A stretch of 64,000 nt of DNA. Source: DAIDKA01 sp036267975 (lineage in GTDB: Bacteria; Pseudomonadota; Gammaproteobacteria; Steroidobacterales; Steroidobacteraceae). The stretch spans positions 62,001-126,000 of the forward strand of contig DATAVA010000028.1 of the NCBI GenBank assembly GCA_036267975.1, written 5' to 3'. A program made the position numbers and the translations under genes. Positions within the stretch are counted from its first letter, which is position 1; each line of letters opens with the position of its first letter. Below, piece by piece: positions 63,567 through 64,000 of the stretch. The notes under the pieces were generated by a model. It was not told where the DNA came from, did no database searches, and was given only the letters and a program-made list of their open reading frames with translations.

Positions 63567-64000
63567 TTACGTGAGCCGGACCCGCGATGACGCCACAGCC
63601 GGCTGCACGATGGGCTCCCCGCTCATGAAATCCAGCAGCGTGTCGCGCGCCTGCATGGCGTCCCGGTACCCGAGGGCGATGAGCTCCTGGGTAAAACACG
63701 CCTCGAACATCAGATAGCTCGCCAGCTGGCTGCCGCCGGCATCCTTGGCGCCGATCACGTGCAGCAGCGTGCGCAGGCCGCGCGGCATCTCCTTGACATG
63801 ACGTGCCGCGATCACCCGCGGATCGACGCTGGGTGCCAGCATCAGTGTGTCCACGTGCCGCAGTACGCGGGTCTGCATCGTGGCTTCCCCATCCGGCATC
63901 GTTTCGACCAACTGGTTGAACCGGTCGGTCTGCTCGACATCCGCATACACCTGATCGGTGAACAGGGTGTCGAGCATGAAGCCGAATATCTGGCCGGGCG
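63567..64000 (-). CDS. Patatin-like phospholipase, C-terminal part (runs off the window)
   Basis: The frame is open to the last base, giving about 144 visible residues: GQIFGFMLDTLFTDQVYADV, then LRHVDTLMLAPSVDP, MPRGLRTLLHVIGA, GGSQLASYLMFEACFTQELI and LGYRDAM. These segments match what I know of the C-terminal part of bacterial RssA-type patatin-like proteins. The catalytic GxSxG and DGA motifs lie outside the window, so activity cannot be judged. It ends 33 bases from the proS start on the same strand. Confidence 0.7.
   Translation of the reverse strand, partial: PGQIFGFMLDTLFTDQVYADVEQTDRFNQLVETMPDGEATMQTRVLRHVDTLMLAPSVDPRVIAARHVKEMPRGLRTLLHVIGAKDAGGSQLASYLMFEACFTQELIALGYRDAMQARDTLLDFMSGEPIVQPAVASSRVRLT

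Overview
The window is a high-GC stretch of chromosome from a gammaproteobacterium. The evidence is the mraZ-to-lpxC division and cell-wall cluster in E. coli-like order, the pilB-pilC-pilD-coaE-zapD-yacG string, the rsmI-lpoA-yraN trio, petB-petC-sspA-sspB, and the ibaG-murA and kdsD-kdsC-lptC-lptA-lptB-rpoN-hpf-rapZ blocks. The combination resembles the Xanthomonadales/Nevskiales side of the class, but no rRNA is present, so the order is a guess. No tRNA, CRISPR array, insertion sequence or phage gene was seen.

Layout. Positions 1-1244 hold the 3' part of pilR. Positions 1391-12602 are accessory DNA inserted between pilR and the pilus assembly genes. It holds two family-2 glycosyltransferases, two GtrA-like membrane proteins, two methyltransferases, two large multi-pass membrane proteins (probable GT-C glycosyltransferases) and a UGM-like flavoprotein. 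Two decayed glycosyltransferase copies also lie here; they are relics of the intact genes a few kb away, on the opposite strand. Positions 12739-18884 hold pilA with a textbook sigma-54 promoter, then pilB, pilC, pilD, coaE and zapD, followed by yacG. On the minus strand, 19074-22705 carries secA, mutT and an unknown gene, and 22831-23751 an M23 peptidase; a DciA-like gene is on the plus strand.

Positions 24197-42996 are the complete dcw cluster on the minus strand (mraZ rsmH ftsL ftsI murE murF mraY murD ftsW murG murC murB ddl ftsQ ftsA ftsZ lpxC). Almost every junction is an overlap of a few bases. In front of it are a sigma-70 promoter and three MraZ boxes in perfect 10-bp phase. RNase P RNA follows at about 43241-43634. 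Then come rsmI, a short lpoA, yraN, sspB, sspA and the cytochrome b and c1 genes of the bc1 complex, without a Rieske gene. A DegS/AlgW-like protease is coupled to 6-phosphogluconolactonase, opposite zwf and gnd. The right end has murA-ibaG, Kdo and LPS-transport genes, rpoN, hpf and rapZ (no ptsN between them), an archaeal-type prolyl-tRNA synthetase and the end of a patatin-like gene.

How it fits together. Sigma-54 (rpoN), its activator PilR and their likely target pilA are all in this window. Peptidoglycan precursor synthesis (murA-G, mraY, ddl), septation (fts genes, zapD), lipid A commitment (lpxC), Kdo synthesis and LPS export (kdsD, kdsC, lptA-C) form a coherent envelope-biogenesis region. 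Most of the window is ordinary housekeeping. The least explained part is the glycan island at 1.4-12.6 kb.
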